Positions 25,360-34,300 are shown, counted from the stretch's first letter. The stretch is DNA of 64,000 nucleotides from Candidatus Dormiibacterota bacterium (GCA_003142035.1 PLOF01000074.1:14917-78916); one strand, 5' to 3'. Made by a program: numbers and translations. Notes: a model not told the origin generated them from the sequence alone.

Positions 25360-26676
25360 TCAGCTCTGCGCGCGGCGCTGGTCGAGCATGGCGAAGAGCC
25401 GCTCCGCCACCCGTCCCGGGGTCACCCGGTACGCCTGGTGCTCGTGCTCGTTGGTGATCCACACCTCGCAGTTGCCGAGCAGCTCGGCGGTCTCCAAGGC
25501 CAGGCCACGTTCCACGTAGGGGTCGTTCCAGTAGACGGTGCCGACCACCGGGACCCGGTTGGCCCGCAGGCGGTCGACGTCGTAGAGGGGCGTCCACGAG
25601 ACCTGGGTGGCGATTGCCTCCGCCGCCGCCCGGAACGGACGCAGCGATGCCCACTCCTCGAACATCCAGGGGAAGATCATCTCGCCGGTGAGGCAGGGTG
25701 CCGGCTCTGCGTCGAGCCGGTAGCGAGGATCGGCGCCGAGCACGCGCGCCGCCGCCCACCGGGTCGGCCCACCCTGCCCGTAGCACGCCTCCTGGAGCAG
25801 GGAGTAGAGGGGATTGGTCGCCGGCGACATCAACCCGGCGACCTGCTGGTGCACGCCACCACCGAGCACCCCCAGCGTCTCCAGGTCGTGGGCGGCCCGC
25901 TCGACGGCGTCGTGCACCTCGGCCGCCCCATGGAGGTGGCCCAGGCACGTGCCCAGGGTGAGGAACGCGCGGGCGGTGAGGCGCTCCCCGTGCGCGTCGA
26001 CGTCCTGCGCGGACAAGAGGTGGTCGACAATCCGGCGCAAGCGCTCCGCGTCCTCCGGGAAGCGCGCCAGGAAGTCCGCGTTGCGCTCGACCATCCGACC
26101 GGCCAGCGCCGTGTAGACGCCGTCGACGTCGCGAAGCACGGGGGCGAAGCCGCCGGTGATGATCACCCCCGCCACGTGTTCAGGAAGGAACGAGAGGTGG
26201 GTGAGGCTGCAGAAGCCTCCGAAGCTCTGCCCGAAGAGATGCCAGCTCGCCTCCTCGCCGAGCAGCACGGAGCGGAACCGGTCGGCGTCGCGCACGATCG
26301 AGTCGGCGCGGAAGTGACGGAGGTACTCCGCCAGCTCACCGGGATCGCTGCGCGGCAGCGACCGCGCCTCGAGCGGTGAGCTCATGCCGGTGCCGCGCTG
26401 GTCGAGGAGAAGCACCCGGTAGCGGGTGAGCAGCTGCTCCAGCCAGGCCCCCCGTGACACGGGAAAGGCGAACTCCATCCCCGGTCCGCCCTGGTACCAG
26501 CAGATCATGGGAAGGTCCCGATCGTCCGCCTTCTCCGCGGCCACCACCTCGCGGGCAAAGACGCTGATGGTCCCCCTGACGCCGGGCCGGCTCCAGTCCA
26601 GCGGCACCTCGATGCGGTGGCCGGTGACGATCATCCGGTCCACCGCGACCCGGGAGACGATCTCGTGGGCGCTCAT
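25360..26676 (-). CDS. Alpha/beta hydrolase, prolyl aminopeptidase-like (S33)
   Basis: Alpha/beta hydrolase of 438 residues, like proline iminopeptidases and related S33 enzymes that release N-terminal residues from peptides. The oxyanion motif is WYQGGPG, the nucleophile S151 lies in FGQSFGG, and LLLDQRGTGMSS is characteristic of the family. The catalytic His is probably in EHEHQAY near the C-terminus. Its start overlaps the serS stop by 4 bp, so it is co-transcribed with serS and lysS. Physiological substrate is unknown. Confidence 0.82.
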   Translation of the reverse strand: MSAHEIVSRVAVDRMIVTGHRIEVPLDWSRPGVRGTISVFAREVVAAEKADDRDLPMICWYQGGPGMEFAFPVSRGAWLEQLLTRYRVLLLDQRGTGMSSPLEARSLPRSDPGELAEYLRHFRADSIVRDADRFRSVLLGEEASWHLFGQSFGGFCSLTHLSFLPEHVAGVIITGGFAPVLRDVDGVYTALAGRMVERNADFLARFPEDAERLRRIVDHLLSAQDVDAHGERLTARAFLTLGTCLGHLHGAAEVHDAVERAAHDLETLGVLGGGVHQQVAGLMSPATNPLYSLLQEACYGQGGPTRWAAARVLGADPRYRLDAEPAPCLTGEMIFPWMFEEWASLRPFRAAAEAIATQVSWTPLYDVDRLRANRVPVVGTVYWNDPYVERGLALETAELLGNCEVWITNEHEHQAYRVTPGRVAERLFAMLDQRRAQS

Positions 26677-27938
26677 GCTCCGGGCGGCACCAGGCGGTCG
26701 ACGCCGCCCATGTAGTACCGGAGCGGCTCAGGGATGTCGACGCTCCCGTCCTCGCGCTGATAGGTCTCGAGAACCGCGTCGAGGACACGGGGAACGGCCA
26801 GGCCGCTGCCATTCAGCGTGTGGACGAATCGGGGCCGCTCGCCCGCCGCGGGCCGGTAGCGGATGTTGGCCCGGCGCGCCTGGAAGTCCCCGAAGACGCT
26901 GCAGGAGGAGACCTCCAGCCAACGCTGCATCCCCGGCGCCCAGGCCTCGACGTCGTACTTCTTCCACTGGGCAAATCCCATGTCACCGGTGCACATGGAG
27001 AGCACCCGGTGGTGGATGCCGAGACGCTCCAGGAGTGATTCTGCCTGATGTGTCAGCAACTCCAGCTCGTCGAGCGAGGTCTCGGGACGGGTGAAGCGGA
27101 CCATCTCGACCTTGTCGAACTGGTGGAGCCGGATGTAGCCGCGGGTGTCCTTGCCGGCCGCCCCCGCCTCGCGCCGCCAGCAGGCGGTGTAGGCGACATG
27201 GCAGATGGGGAGTGCCGCGCCGTCCAGGATCTCCTCGCGGTAGAGGTTGGTCACCGGCACCTCGGCGGTGGGAACCAGGAAGAGGTCGTCGTCGGTGCGG
27301 TAGGCGTCGTCCTCGAACTTGGGCAGCTGGGCGGTGCCGACCATGCACTCGCGCCGCACCAGGTAGGGCGGCAGGATCTCTGTGTAGCCGTGCTCGCGGG
27401 TCGCGATGTCGAGCATCCAGGCGATCAGGGCCCGCTGGAGCCGGGCCCCCTCGCCGCGCAGGATGGCGAAGCGGGCCCCGCTGATCTTGGCGGCGCGCTC
27501 GAAGTCGAAGATGCCGAGCCGGTCGCCCAGCTCGAAGTGGGGTCGCGGCTCGAAGTCGAAGTGCGGAGGCTCGCCCCCGGTGCGGATCTGCACGTTGCCA
27601 CTCGCGTCGGGGCCGATGGGCGCGGACTCGTGCGGCGGGTTGGGGACATAGAGGAGGAGCGACTGGATGCGCCCCTCCAGCTCGCCCAGCTCGGCCTCGC
27701 CCGACTGCATCCGGGTCTTGAGCTCGGCGAGCTCCGCCCGCTGCTCGTCGGTGGGGGCACCGTGGATGGCGGAGGATGCGCGGCGGCGCTCGGCCTGGGC
27801 CGATTCGACCTCGTTGCGAAGCCGCCGGGCGCGCAGGTCGAGCTCGAGGATCTCGTCGACGGGGGCAGCCTCGTGCTTGAGCTCCGCCCCCCGGCGGAAG
27901 TGGTCGGGGTCATCGCGCAGGGCCTGGAGAGGGATCAC
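26673..27938 (-). CDS. serS: Seryl-tRNA synthetase
   Basis: Class II aminoacyl-tRNA synthetase of 421 residues that charges tRNA-Ser and tRNA-Sec. The N-terminal antiparallel coiled coil (about 28-100, rich in Arg/Glu) contacts the tRNA long arm. Motif 2 (CWRREAGAAGKDTRGYIRLHQF) and motif 3 (GSGLAVPRVLDAVLE) are intact. It overlaps lysS upstream and the S33 hydrolase downstream by 4 bp each. Confidence 0.95.
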   Translation of the reverse strand: MIPLQALRDDPDHFRRGAELKHEAAPVDEILELDLRARRLRNEVESAQAERRRASSAIHGAPTDEQRAELAELKTRMQSGEAELGELEGRIQSLLLYVPNPPHESAPIGPDASGNVQIRTGGEPPHFDFEPRPHFELGDRLGIFDFERAAKISGARFAILRGEGARLQRALIAWMLDIATREHGYTEILPPYLVRRECMVGTAQLPKFEDDAYRTDDDLFLVPTAEVPVTNLYREEILDGAALPICHVAYTACWRREAGAAGKDTRGYIRLHQFDKVEMVRFTRPETSLDELELLTHQAESLLERLGIHHRVLSMCTGDMGFAQWKKYDVEAWAPGMQRWLEVSSCSVFGDFQARRANIRYRPAAGERPRFVHTLNGSGLAVPRVLDAVLETYQREDGSVDIPEPLRYYMGGVDRLVPPGA

Positions 27939-29488
27939 GCGTCAGCCTCCGCGTCGCCGGTCGGGCGCATCGTGGGGAAGAGCAGCACATCGCGGATGCC
28001 GGGGCTGTCGGTGAGCAGCATCACCAGACGGTCGACGCCGATGCCGAGACCCCCGGCCGGCGGCATGCCGGCCTCGATGGCCTCCAGGAAGTCCTCGTCC
28101 AGCGGCTGGGTCTCGGTCGCGCCCAGATCGCGCTGGCGGGCCTGTTCCTCGAAGCGAGCGCGCTGGTCGATGGGATCGTTGAGCTCGCTGAAGGCGTTGG
28201 CCAGCTCCCGGCCGACGACCACCAGCTCAAAGCGCTCCACGAACCGCGGGTCGTCCTTGCGCCGCCGCGCCAGCGGGCTGACCTCGGCCGGGTAGTCGAG
28301 GACGAAGGTGGGGTCGAAAAGGGTGCGCTCGACCTTCTGCTCGTAGATCTCGTTGAACACTGTGCCGGGGCCCTGGCCGGGCTGGAGCTCCACCCCCGCC
28401 CGCCGGGCCTGCGCCTCCAGGCTGCCGTCGTCCCAGGCCCGGACCGGGTCGAATCCGCAGACCTGCTCGATCAGGCGGGCCATGGTCTCGGCTCGGAAGG
28501 GAGGGGTGAGATCGAGATCGCGACCGCCGTAGCGGCGGTGCAGCGGGTCGAGGTCGGGGGCGGAGGCGCCGTCCTCCTCCATCCCGGGTGGTACGGCCCG
28601 GGCGGCATCGACGACGATCGCCTCGGTCAGCTCGCGCATGTCGACGTAGTCGGCGTACGCCTGGTAGGCCTCGAGCATCGTGAACTCAGGATTGTGCCGT
28701 GGCGAGAGGCCCTCGTTGCGGAAGACGCGGCCGATCTCGTACACCCGGCGGTAGCCACCGACCAACAGGCGCTTGAGGTGCAGCTCGATGGCGATCCGGA
28801 GGTAGACCTCGGTGTGCAGGGCGTTCCAATGCGTGCGGAATGGCACGGCATGTCCGCCCCCCGGGATGAGCTGGAGGATGGGGGTCTCGACCTCGAGGAA
28901 GTCGCGCCCCTCCAGGGTGCGCCGGACGCTGCGCAGCAGCTCGGCGCGGTGCTGGAAGTGGCGCCTCTGGCCGGCGCTCGACATCAGGTCGTAGTAACGC
29001 TTGCGGTAGCGGGTCTCCTGGTCGTGGAGCCCGTGGAACTTCTCGGGCGGCTGGCGCAGCGCCTTGACGAGCGGGGTCAGGGTCTGAACCAGCACCGTCG
29101 GCTCCCCGCGGCGGGTGCGCATCAGCGTCCCGGAGACGCCCACGATGTCACCGAGGTCGAGCAGCCGCACCGCTTCGAAGGCGGCCTCGCCGAGCTGGTC
29201 CTGCCTGAACCACACCTGCATCCGGCCGCCCTCGTCCTCCAGATGGGAAAAGACGCTCTTGCCCTGGACGCGGTGGAGCATCAGCCGCCCGGCGACCGCG
29301 ACCGGGGGGCCGGGGGTGTCCGCAGGCGGGCTGGTCGCCTCCCACTCCGCCAGCGCGCGGCGCGCCTCCTCCAGGGTGCGGTCGGGCCGGAAGTCGACGT
29401 TGTAGACGGGAAGGCCGAGGGCGGCGAGGGCTTCGGCCTTTCGCCTCCGTTCAACCATGAGGGGATCGTCGGGCATGCGACCGTACAT
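27935..29488 (-). CDS. lysS: Lysyl-tRNA synthetase, class II
   Basis: Class II lysyl-tRNA synthetase of 517 residues. An N-terminal OB-fold anticodon-binding domain (about 60-160, VAVAGRLMLHR) precedes the catalytic core with motif 2 (FRNEGLSPRHNPEFTMLE) and motif 3 (GLGIGVDRLVMLL). The normal bacterial length is about 500. The start may be ATG 29488 or the in-frame ATG 29476. greA ends 68 bp upstream on the same strand. Confidence 0.95.
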   Translation of the reverse strand: MYGRMPDDPLMVERRRKAEALAALGLPVYNVDFRPDRTLEEARRALAEWEATSPPADTPGPPVAVAGRLMLHRVQGKSVFSHLEDEGGRMQVWFRQDQLGEAAFEAVRLLDLGDIVGVSGTLMRTRRGEPTVLVQTLTPLVKALRQPPEKFHGLHDQETRYRKRYYDLMSSAGQRRHFQHRAELLRSVRRTLEGRDFLEVETPILQLIPGGGHAVPFRTHWNALHTEVYLRIAIELHLKRLLVGGYRRVYEIGRVFRNEGLSPRHNPEFTMLEAYQAYADYVDMRELTEAIVVDAARAVPPGMEEDGASAPDLDPLHRRYGGRDLDLTPPFRAETMARLIEQVCGFDPVRAWDDGSLEAQARRAGVELQPGQGPGTVFNEIYEQKVERTLFDPTFVLDYPAEVSPLARRRKDDPRFVERFELVVVGRELANAFSELNDPIDQRARFEEQARQRDLGATETQPLDEDFLEAIEAGMPPAGGLGIGVDRLVMLLTDSPGIRDVLLFPTMRPTGDAEADA

Positions 29489-29556
29489 GGTGCCCGAGCG
29501 ACGGCCCCTTCCGTGCGGATTGGGGCCAGTTTGACGCGATCTAGCGGGTTTGCCCC

Positions 29557-30018
29557 TCAGCGGAGGGCGGTGACCTTGAGCTCGCGCACTCCACCGGGGC
29601 TCTGGACAGCGACCTTGTCCCCGATCCGCCGGCCGAGCAGGGCCTTGCCGACCGGCGATTCCATCGAGATGCGGCCCGAGGTGACGTCAACCTCGGCCGG
29701 GCCCACGATGGTGAAGGCCTGGGTTCCGTACTCGTCCTTGACCTCGACGGTGGAGCCGACCTGGACGACCCCGCCGACCTCCGTCGGCTCGATGATCACG
29801 GCGTTGCGGACCATCATCTCCAGGGTGAGGATCCGCCCCTCGAGCATCCCCTGCTCGTTCTTCGCGGCCTCGTATTCGGCGTTCTCGCTGATGTCGCCAA
29901 AGTCCTTGGCGTACTTGATCCGCTCGGCGACCTCGGCGCGCCGGACCGTCCGCAGTTCCTCGAGCTCAGCTGCGAGCTTGTCGAGGCCCTCTTTGGTGAG
30001 CAAGACCGGCTTGTCCAT
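29557..30018 (-). CDS. greA: Transcription elongation factor GreA
   Basis: GreA of 153 residues. It enters the secondary channel of RNA polymerase and stimulates cleavage of backtracked RNA. The N-terminal coiled coil carries the acidic tip (DISENAEYEAAK), and the C-terminal FKBP-like domain ends with VGKALLGRRIGDKV. The ATG at 30018 (MDKPVLL) gives the family length; the track start at 30150 does not. A TATACT box at 30092-30097 (minus strand) could be the -10, giving a leader of about 70 nt. Confidence 0.93.
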   Translation of the reverse strand: MDKPVLLTKEGLDKLAAELEELRTVRRAEVAERIKYAKDFGDISENAEYEAAKNEQGMLEGRILTLEMMVRNAVIIEPTEVGGVVQVGSTVEVKDEYGTQAFTIVGPAEVDVTSGRISMESPVGKALLGRRIGDKVAVQSPGGVRELKVTALR

Positions 30019-30154
30019 GGTGGTGGATGACCTTCGTGAACGTGGGTGGCCCTGCCGAGCGCCGCCCGGCGCATCAGTGGGGAGGCAGGGGAGTATAGGT
30101 GCTGCGCGTGAAACGATGGTGGCGACGTTCAAGTAACAAACTGACCCCACCTGG

Positions 30155-30184
30155 TTGACCCCGATCTGATAACCTACCTATCAT
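30155..30184 (+). promoter_or_regulatory. Promoter of the candidate small RNA
   Basis: TTGACC (30155-30160), 18-bp spacer, TATCAT (30179-30184). The predicted start is near 30190. No ORF follows on this strand before the terminator at 30228-30265. Confidence 0.55.
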
Positions 30185-30189
30185 CCTCA

Positions 30190-30265
30190 CAGCGGTCGGG
30201 GACCGCACCTCATAAGCCCCCCCTCTCGGGGCGTCTCTGGACTTCCAGGGGCGCCCTCTTTTTTT
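30190..30265 (+). ncRNA. Candidate small regulatory RNA, about 75 nt, C-rich
   Basis: A self-contained transcription unit on the strand opposite greA and dusB. After the promoter comes a perfect hairpin (GCGGTC-GGG-GACCGC, 30192-30206), then an unpaired stretch with seven consecutive C residues (30217-30223), then an intrinsic terminator with a T-rich tail. The C-run can also pair with the GGGG at the base of the terminator, so an alternative fold is possible. The exposed C-run recalls the 6C small RNA of actinobacteria, but only one C-rich segment is seen and I cannot claim homology. Confidence 0.55.
30228..30265 (+). terminator. Strong rho-independent terminator
   Basis: A stem of 12-13 bp (30228-30240 with 30245-30257, including G-T pairs) closed by an ACTT loop is followed by TCTTTTTTT. 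It is the clearest intrinsic terminator in the window. On the minus strand the same hairpin lacks a T-tract, so it serves plus-strand transcription. Confidence 0.8.
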
Positions 30266-30366
30266 GGGTGGCGCGGGCTCACATCTTCGGATACCCAGGG
30301 ACTCAGGTTTTCCGATCCCCGGCGAGTGGATCTTCGCCGCCGGGGGTGTGCCCTCGGGGCCGGGGC

Positions 30367-31437
30367 TCAGCCCTCGCCGCTCGTGAAGATCGGCTGGAAC
30401 CAGCCACCCGGGCCGAGGCCGGCGGCGAGCGCCTGGCCCAGGATGGCATCGAGGTCAGCCCGCGTGACCAGGGTCTGCACCATCGCCCGGAGCTTGGCCG
30501 CGCCGTTGCACCCCTTGATGGTCCAGGACACGTACTTGCGGCCGACCACCAGGGCGCGAGCCTCCCCGTAATGCTCGATGAGCAGCTCCACGTGCCTCCG
30601 GGTCAGCTCGATCCGGTCCGCGAAGCCGAGGTCGGGGAGGAGCTCGCCGGTCGCGACGTGGTGGACGGCCTGGCGTACGAGCCAGAGGTTGCCCAGGGCG
30701 CCCCGGGCGATCACCACGCCGTCCACATCGCCGGCGAGCAGCCGGCGCCGGATCTCGCTGACGTCGGTGACATCGCCGCTCCCCACCACGGGGATGCGGA
30801 CCGCCTGCTTGACCCGGGCGATCTCCGCCCAGTCCGCATGCCCTGTGTAGCGTTGCGCCCGGGTGCGCCCGTGGACGGTCACCATCGCGCACCCAGAGTC
30901 CTCCAGGGCCCGCGCCAGCTCCGAGGCGTTGATCGAGGAGTGGTCCCAGCCGAGCCGCATCTTGGCGGTGACGGGGACGTCGACCGCCTCGACCATGGCC
31001 CGGATCACCCGCGCCGCGCCGGCCACATCCCTCGCCAGGCCCGCGCCCGAGCCCCGCGTGGTGACTCGCGGCACGGGGCAGCCGAGGTTGACGTCGACCA
31101 CGGACGCCCCCCGCTCGACGCAGATCGCGGCGGCCTCGGCCATCATCGCCGGGTCGCAGCCGACCAGCTGGGCGGCGGCCGGGCGCACCCCGGGATCGAA
31201 GGTGAGCAGCTCCAGGGTCCGGGGGATGCGGCGCACCACCGGCTCGGCGGCGGTCATCTCGGCGGAGACCAGTCCGGCCCCGAACTCCCGGGCAAGCCGC
31301 CGGAAGGGGTCGTCGGTGATCCCGACCATGGGGGCGATCAGCACCGGGGAGTCGACCTCCAGCCGCCCGATCCGCAGCGGGGCGGGGGCGGGAAGGGAAC
31401 GGGGTGGCGCCGCCGGTGCCGGCTCCGCGACAGTCAT
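30367..31437 (-). CDS. dusB: tRNA-dihydrouridine synthase, DusB type
   Basis: FMN-dependent enzyme of 356 residues that reduces uridine to dihydrouridine in tRNA D-loops. The TIM-barrel N-terminus has the FMN motif LIAPMVGITDDPFR, and the catalytic cysteine is C120 in VNLGCPVPRV. TVHGRTRAQRYTG and PVVGSGDV are further family marks; a helical tRNA-binding domain ends the protein. The track start at 31572 is too early; ATG 31437 fits. It lies 94 bp downstream of coaX on the same strand. Confidence 0.9.
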   Translation of the reverse strand: MTVAEPAPAAPPRSLPAPAPLRIGRLEVDSPVLIAPMVGITDDPFRRLAREFGAGLVSAEMTAAEPVVRRIPRTLELLTFDPGVRPAAAQLVGCDPAMMAEAAAICVERGASVVDVNLGCPVPRVTTRGSGAGLARDVAGAARVIRAMVEAVDVPVTAKMRLGWDHSSINASELARALEDSGCAMVTVHGRTRAQRYTGHADWAEIARVKQAVRIPVVGSGDVTDVSEIRRRLLAGDVDGVVIARGALGNLWLVRQAVHHVATGELLPDLGFADRIELTRRHVELLIEHYGEARALVVGRKYVSWTIKGCNGAAKLRAMVQTLVTRADLDAILGQALAAGLGPGGWFQPIFTSGEG

Positions 31438-31531
31438 GCAGCCATGGTAGGGGGCGAGCCGCGCGCAGCTCACCTCCCACTCGGCGCCACTCGGCGCCGG
31501 ACGAGCTCCACAGATGAGCGCCCTCGCGAGC

Positions 31532-32299
31532 TCAGGAGGCGTTGAGCTCGTGGATGAGGCGGAGACCCACAAGGGTCAGGCGCTCGTCGACGGCGCGGAC
31601 CCCGGAGATGAGGCCGGCCATCAGTGGAGCGAGGCCCCCGGTGAGGATCAGCTTGGGGTCACCCTCCATCTCCCGGCGCATCCGGACCACCAGCCCCTCC
31701 ACCAGGCCGGCGTAACCGAGGACGAGGCCGGCCTGCATCGAGGCTCGGGGGTTGCGTCCCAGGACGGTCTCGGGTGCTGCCAGGTCGACGGGGGAGAGTC
31801 GGGCGGCCCGCGCAACCAGCGCGTCGTGGCTGACCATGAGACCCGGAGCCACGGCCCCACCCAGGTAGTCGCCGGCGGCGTCGATGGCGTCGATGGTGGT
31901 GGCGGTCCCGAAGTCGCAGATGATGGCCGGACCGCCGTAGAGGTGCTGAGCGGCGACGGCGTTGGCGATCCGATCTGCCCCGACCAGCGACGGGTCGTCG
32001 TAGTTGATGCGGATTCCGGTCCGAACCCCCGGCCCGACGACGAGCGGGGGATGGCCGAAGCGCTGGCGGGCCAGTTCTTCGATGCTCCGGGAGAGATCGG
32101 GGACCACATTGCTGACCGCGACGGCCGATATCGCCTCAGGCTCCAGCCCGGCGGAGCGCAGCAGGGAGACGACCACCAGCCCGAGCTCGGCGCCCGTCGC
32201 CCGGGGCTCCGTGTGGTATCGGAAATCGGTGACCAGCCGGCTCCCGTCGAAGACGCCGACGACGGTGTCGGTGTTGCCGACATCGATGGCAAGCAGCAT
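31532..32299 (-). CDS. coaX: Pantothenate kinase, type III
   Basis: Type III pantothenate kinase of 255 residues, the first enzyme of coenzyme A synthesis, ATP-dependent and insensitive to CoA feedback. ASKHA-fold motifs are present: LAIDVGNTDTVVGVF at the N-terminus, GADRIANAVAA for pantothenate, and IICDFGTATTIDAI. ATG 32299 is chosen; the track's extra 21 residues reach into the upstream repeat element. The repeat at 32324-32446 lies between it and the divergent degV gene. Confidence 0.93.
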   Translation of the reverse strand: MLLAIDVGNTDTVVGVFDGSRLVTDFRYHTEPRATGAELGLVVVSLLRSAGLEPEAISAVAVSNVVPDLSRSIEELARQRFGHPPLVVGPGVRTGIRINYDDPSLVGADRIANAVAAQHLYGGPAIICDFGTATTIDAIDAAGDYLGGAVAPGLMVSHDALVARAARLSPVDLAAPETVLGRNPRASMQAGLVLGYAGLVEGLVVRMRREMEGDPKLILTGGLAPLMAGLISGVRAVDERLTLVGLRLIHELNAS

Positions 32300-32323
32300 C
32301 GAGGCCGATTGTGACGCGCAGCG

Positions 32324-32446
32324 CCAGCAGGGCGCTGAAGAACATCCACCGATGGAATCCAAGGCCGAGCCCCCGCAGGAGGCGACGCACGCATCACCGA
32401 GGATGGGGGCGGCAGGACCGTCGGGGGTTCTTCAGCGCCCTGCTAG
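32324..32446. repeat. Inverted-repeat element, copy 1 (MITE- or stem-loop-like)
   Basis: A 123-bp element bounded by 20-bp terminal inverted repeats with one mismatch (32324-32343 and 32427-32446, core AGCAGGGCGCTGAAGAAC). Its right 81 bp (32366-32446) match copy 2 at 38461-38541 in 77 of 81 positions. It occupies the divergent spacer between coaX and the first degV gene. It encodes no plausible protein. Confidence 0.75.
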
Positions 32447-32506
32447 AGGCGCGCGACCACGGCGACGGCGGCGACCACGGGCCGGACGGGTAGGATCACT
32501 GCCGCA

Positions 32507-33364
32507 GTGAAACGCGTGCACCTGGTGTGTGACAGCACCGCCGACCTCGGCCTCGCCTACTACCCCGCCCACGACGTGGAGATGGTCCCGCTCAGCATCA
32601 TCTTCGGAGAGGAGCAGTACCTCGACCAGGTGGAGATGCCGACCAGGGAGTTCTACCGGCGGATGCGCGCCGGCGGGCCCCACCCACAAACCTCCCAGCC
32701 ATCGCCGGGCGTGTTCGCGGAGGTCTTCGAGCGGCTGGGAAGTGACGGCGCTCCGGTGATCTGCACCACCATCAGCTCCGATTTGAGCGGTACCGCCGGC
32801 TCGGCGATGCAGGCGCGCCAGGCTCTTCCCGACCTCGACATCCGGATCGTCGAAACCAAGTCCTGCGGGCCGGCCCATGGCGCCGCGCTGGCCATGGCCG
32901 CGGCCATCCGCGACCGGGGCGGCAGCGCTGACGCGATCGTGGCCGCCATTGACCGGCTGAAGGCGGCGCAGCACCTCGTGTTCACCGTCGAGAACCTCGA
33001 GTACCTCCGGCGCGGCGGGCGCATCGGCGCCGCCCGGGCGCTGCTCGGCACCGTCCTCAGCATCAAGCCGATCCTCGCCTTCATCGACGGCAAGGTGCAG
33101 GTCCTCGACCAGGTGCGCACCTATCCCCGGGCCCTGGATCGCGTCGTCCAGGAGCTGGCGTCCACGGTCCGGGAATGGGGCCGGACCGTGACCACATTGG
33201 CCCACGCCGACAACCGCGAGGGTGCCGAGGAGCTGGCCCGCAAGGTGGCGGCCGTCACCGGGGAGGCCCCGCAGATCGTCGAGGTCGGCGCCGTGCTCGG
33301 CTGCCACGTGGGGCCGGGCGCCTTCGGCCTCTTTTACCATCCGGCCTCGGCGGTGCAGGCGTGA
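32507..33364 (+). CDS. DegV-family fatty-acid-binding protein (first copy)
   Basis: DegV/FakB protein of 285 residues. Such proteins bind a fatty acid in a buried pocket and present it to the kinase FakA for incorporation into phospholipid. The N-terminal CDSTADL motif, the head-group motif QTSQPSP and the CTTISSDLSGT strand are intact. The start is GTG 32507; TAGGAT lies 10 bp upstream with no Shine-Dalgarno, suggesting a near-leaderless mRNA. A paralogue of equal length follows directly. No FakA-type kinase is present nearby. Confidence 0.88.
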   Translation: MKRVHLVCDSTADLGLAYYPAHDVEMVPLSIIFGEEQYLDQVEMPTREFYRRMRAGGPHPQTSQPSPGVFAEVFERLGSDGAPVICTTISSDLSGTAGSAMQARQALPDLDIRIVETKSCGPAHGAALAMAAAIRDRGGSADAIVAAIDRLKAAQHLVFTVENLEYLRRGGRIGAARALLGTVLSIKPILAFIDGKVQVLDQVRTYPRALDRVVQELASTVREWGRTVTTLAHADNREGAEELARKVAAVTGEAPQIVEVGAVLGCHVGPGAFGLFYHPASAVQA

Positions 33365-33442
33365 TCGGCACGTGACGCGACTGGATAGATCGCTGTACTT
33401 TATGCATGGACGGGATGTCAGACAGTTAGGATCGGACCCTCA

Positions 33443-34300
33443 GTGAGCCCGATCCACCTCGTGTGCGACAGCACCGCCGACCTCGACGCCGCCTACGCCG
33501 CCGCCCACGGGGTCACGGTGGTGCCGCTGCGGGTCTTCTTCGGGGAGGAGGAGTTCCTCGATCAGGTCGAGATGTCCACTGCCGAGTTCTACCAGCGCAT
33601 GCGCGCCGGCGGGCCTCACCCCCGGACGTCCCAACCACCCCCCGGCGACTTCGCCGCGGTCTTCTCCCGTCTGGGAGCTGATGGCGGCACCATCATCTGC
33701 ACCACCATCTCGGGCGACCTGAGCGGGACGGTCGGCTCGGCGCTCCAGGCGCGCGGCTCCCTCCCCGATCTCGACATCCGGGTGGTCGACACCCGGTCAG
33801 TCGGGCCCGGCCACACCAACGCGGTCGAGGCGGCCGTCGCCGTCCGGGACCGGGGCGGCGAGGCGGACGACATCGTGGCCACCCTGAACCGGCTGGTGGC
33901 CGCGCAGCAGCTCGTCTTCACCGTGGAGACCCTCGAGTACCTCCATCGCGGGGGGCGTATCGGCGGCGCCCAGGCCGTCCTCGGCACCGTCCTCGACATC
34001 AAGCCCATCCTCGGCATCCACGACGGCAAGATCGACGTGGTCGAACGGGTGCGCACCTACCCGCGGGCGCTGAAGCGCCTGGTGCAGGAGATGGCGTCCA
34101 TGGTCCCCGAGTGGGGCCCCACAAAGGCCGCGGTCGCCCACGCCGCCAGCCCCCAGCACGCCCACGCCGTGGCCGCTCAGATCGCGGCGGTCACCGGTGA
34201 GCTGCCCACCATCGTGGAGGTGGGAGCGGTGCTCGGCTGCCACGCCGGACCGGGTGGATTCGGTCTCGCCTTCCACCCGAAGTCCGTCCTCGACGGCTGA
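33443..34300 (+). CDS. DegV-family fatty-acid-binding protein (second copy)
   Basis: Tandem paralogue of the preceding gene, 285 residues, aligning without gaps and roughly 60% identical by eye. It keeps CDSTADL, RTSQPPP and CTTISGDLSGT. Like copy 1 it starts with GTG, and TAGGAT again stands 10 bp before it, so each copy seems to have its own promoter despite a spacer of only 78 bp. Differences cluster in the pocket-lining region after the TSQP motif (e.g. SCGPAHGAALAM against SVGPGHTNAVEA), so the two may prefer different acyl chains. Confidence 0.88.
   Translation: MSPIHLVCDSTADLDAAYAAAHGVTVVPLRVFFGEEEFLDQVEMSTAEFYQRMRAGGPHPRTSQPPPGDFAAVFSRLGADGGTIICTTISGDLSGTVGSALQARGSLPDLDIRVVDTRSVGPGHTNAVEAAVAVRDRGGEADDIVATLNRLVAAQQLVFTVETLEYLHRGGRIGGAQAVLGTVLDIKPILGIHDGKIDVVERVRTYPRALKRLVQEMASMVPEWGPTKAAVAHAASPQHAHAVAAQIAAVTGELPTIVEVGAVLGCHAGPGGFGLAFHPKSVLDG

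Larger units (their letters stand above)
30019..30366. other. 348-bp intergenic region between greA and dusB
   Basis: Non-coding spacer. It holds the possible greA -10 on the minus strand, a complete promoter-to-terminator unit on the plus strand (candidate small RNA, listed separately), and a strong hairpin at 30317-30345 (CCCCGGCG / CGCCGGGG) 22 bp beyond the dusB stop that may help end the dusB transcript. Confidence 0.6.

Noticed and set aside
25310-25948. N-terminal extension of the CYTH ORF
   Set aside because: Arg/Pro/Gly-rich shadow of the S33 hydrolase gene; EREIKL begins the real protein.
32507-34300. Assembly duplication explaining the two degV genes
   Set aside because: The copies differ at roughly 40% of residues, so they are old paralogues rather than an assembly artefact.
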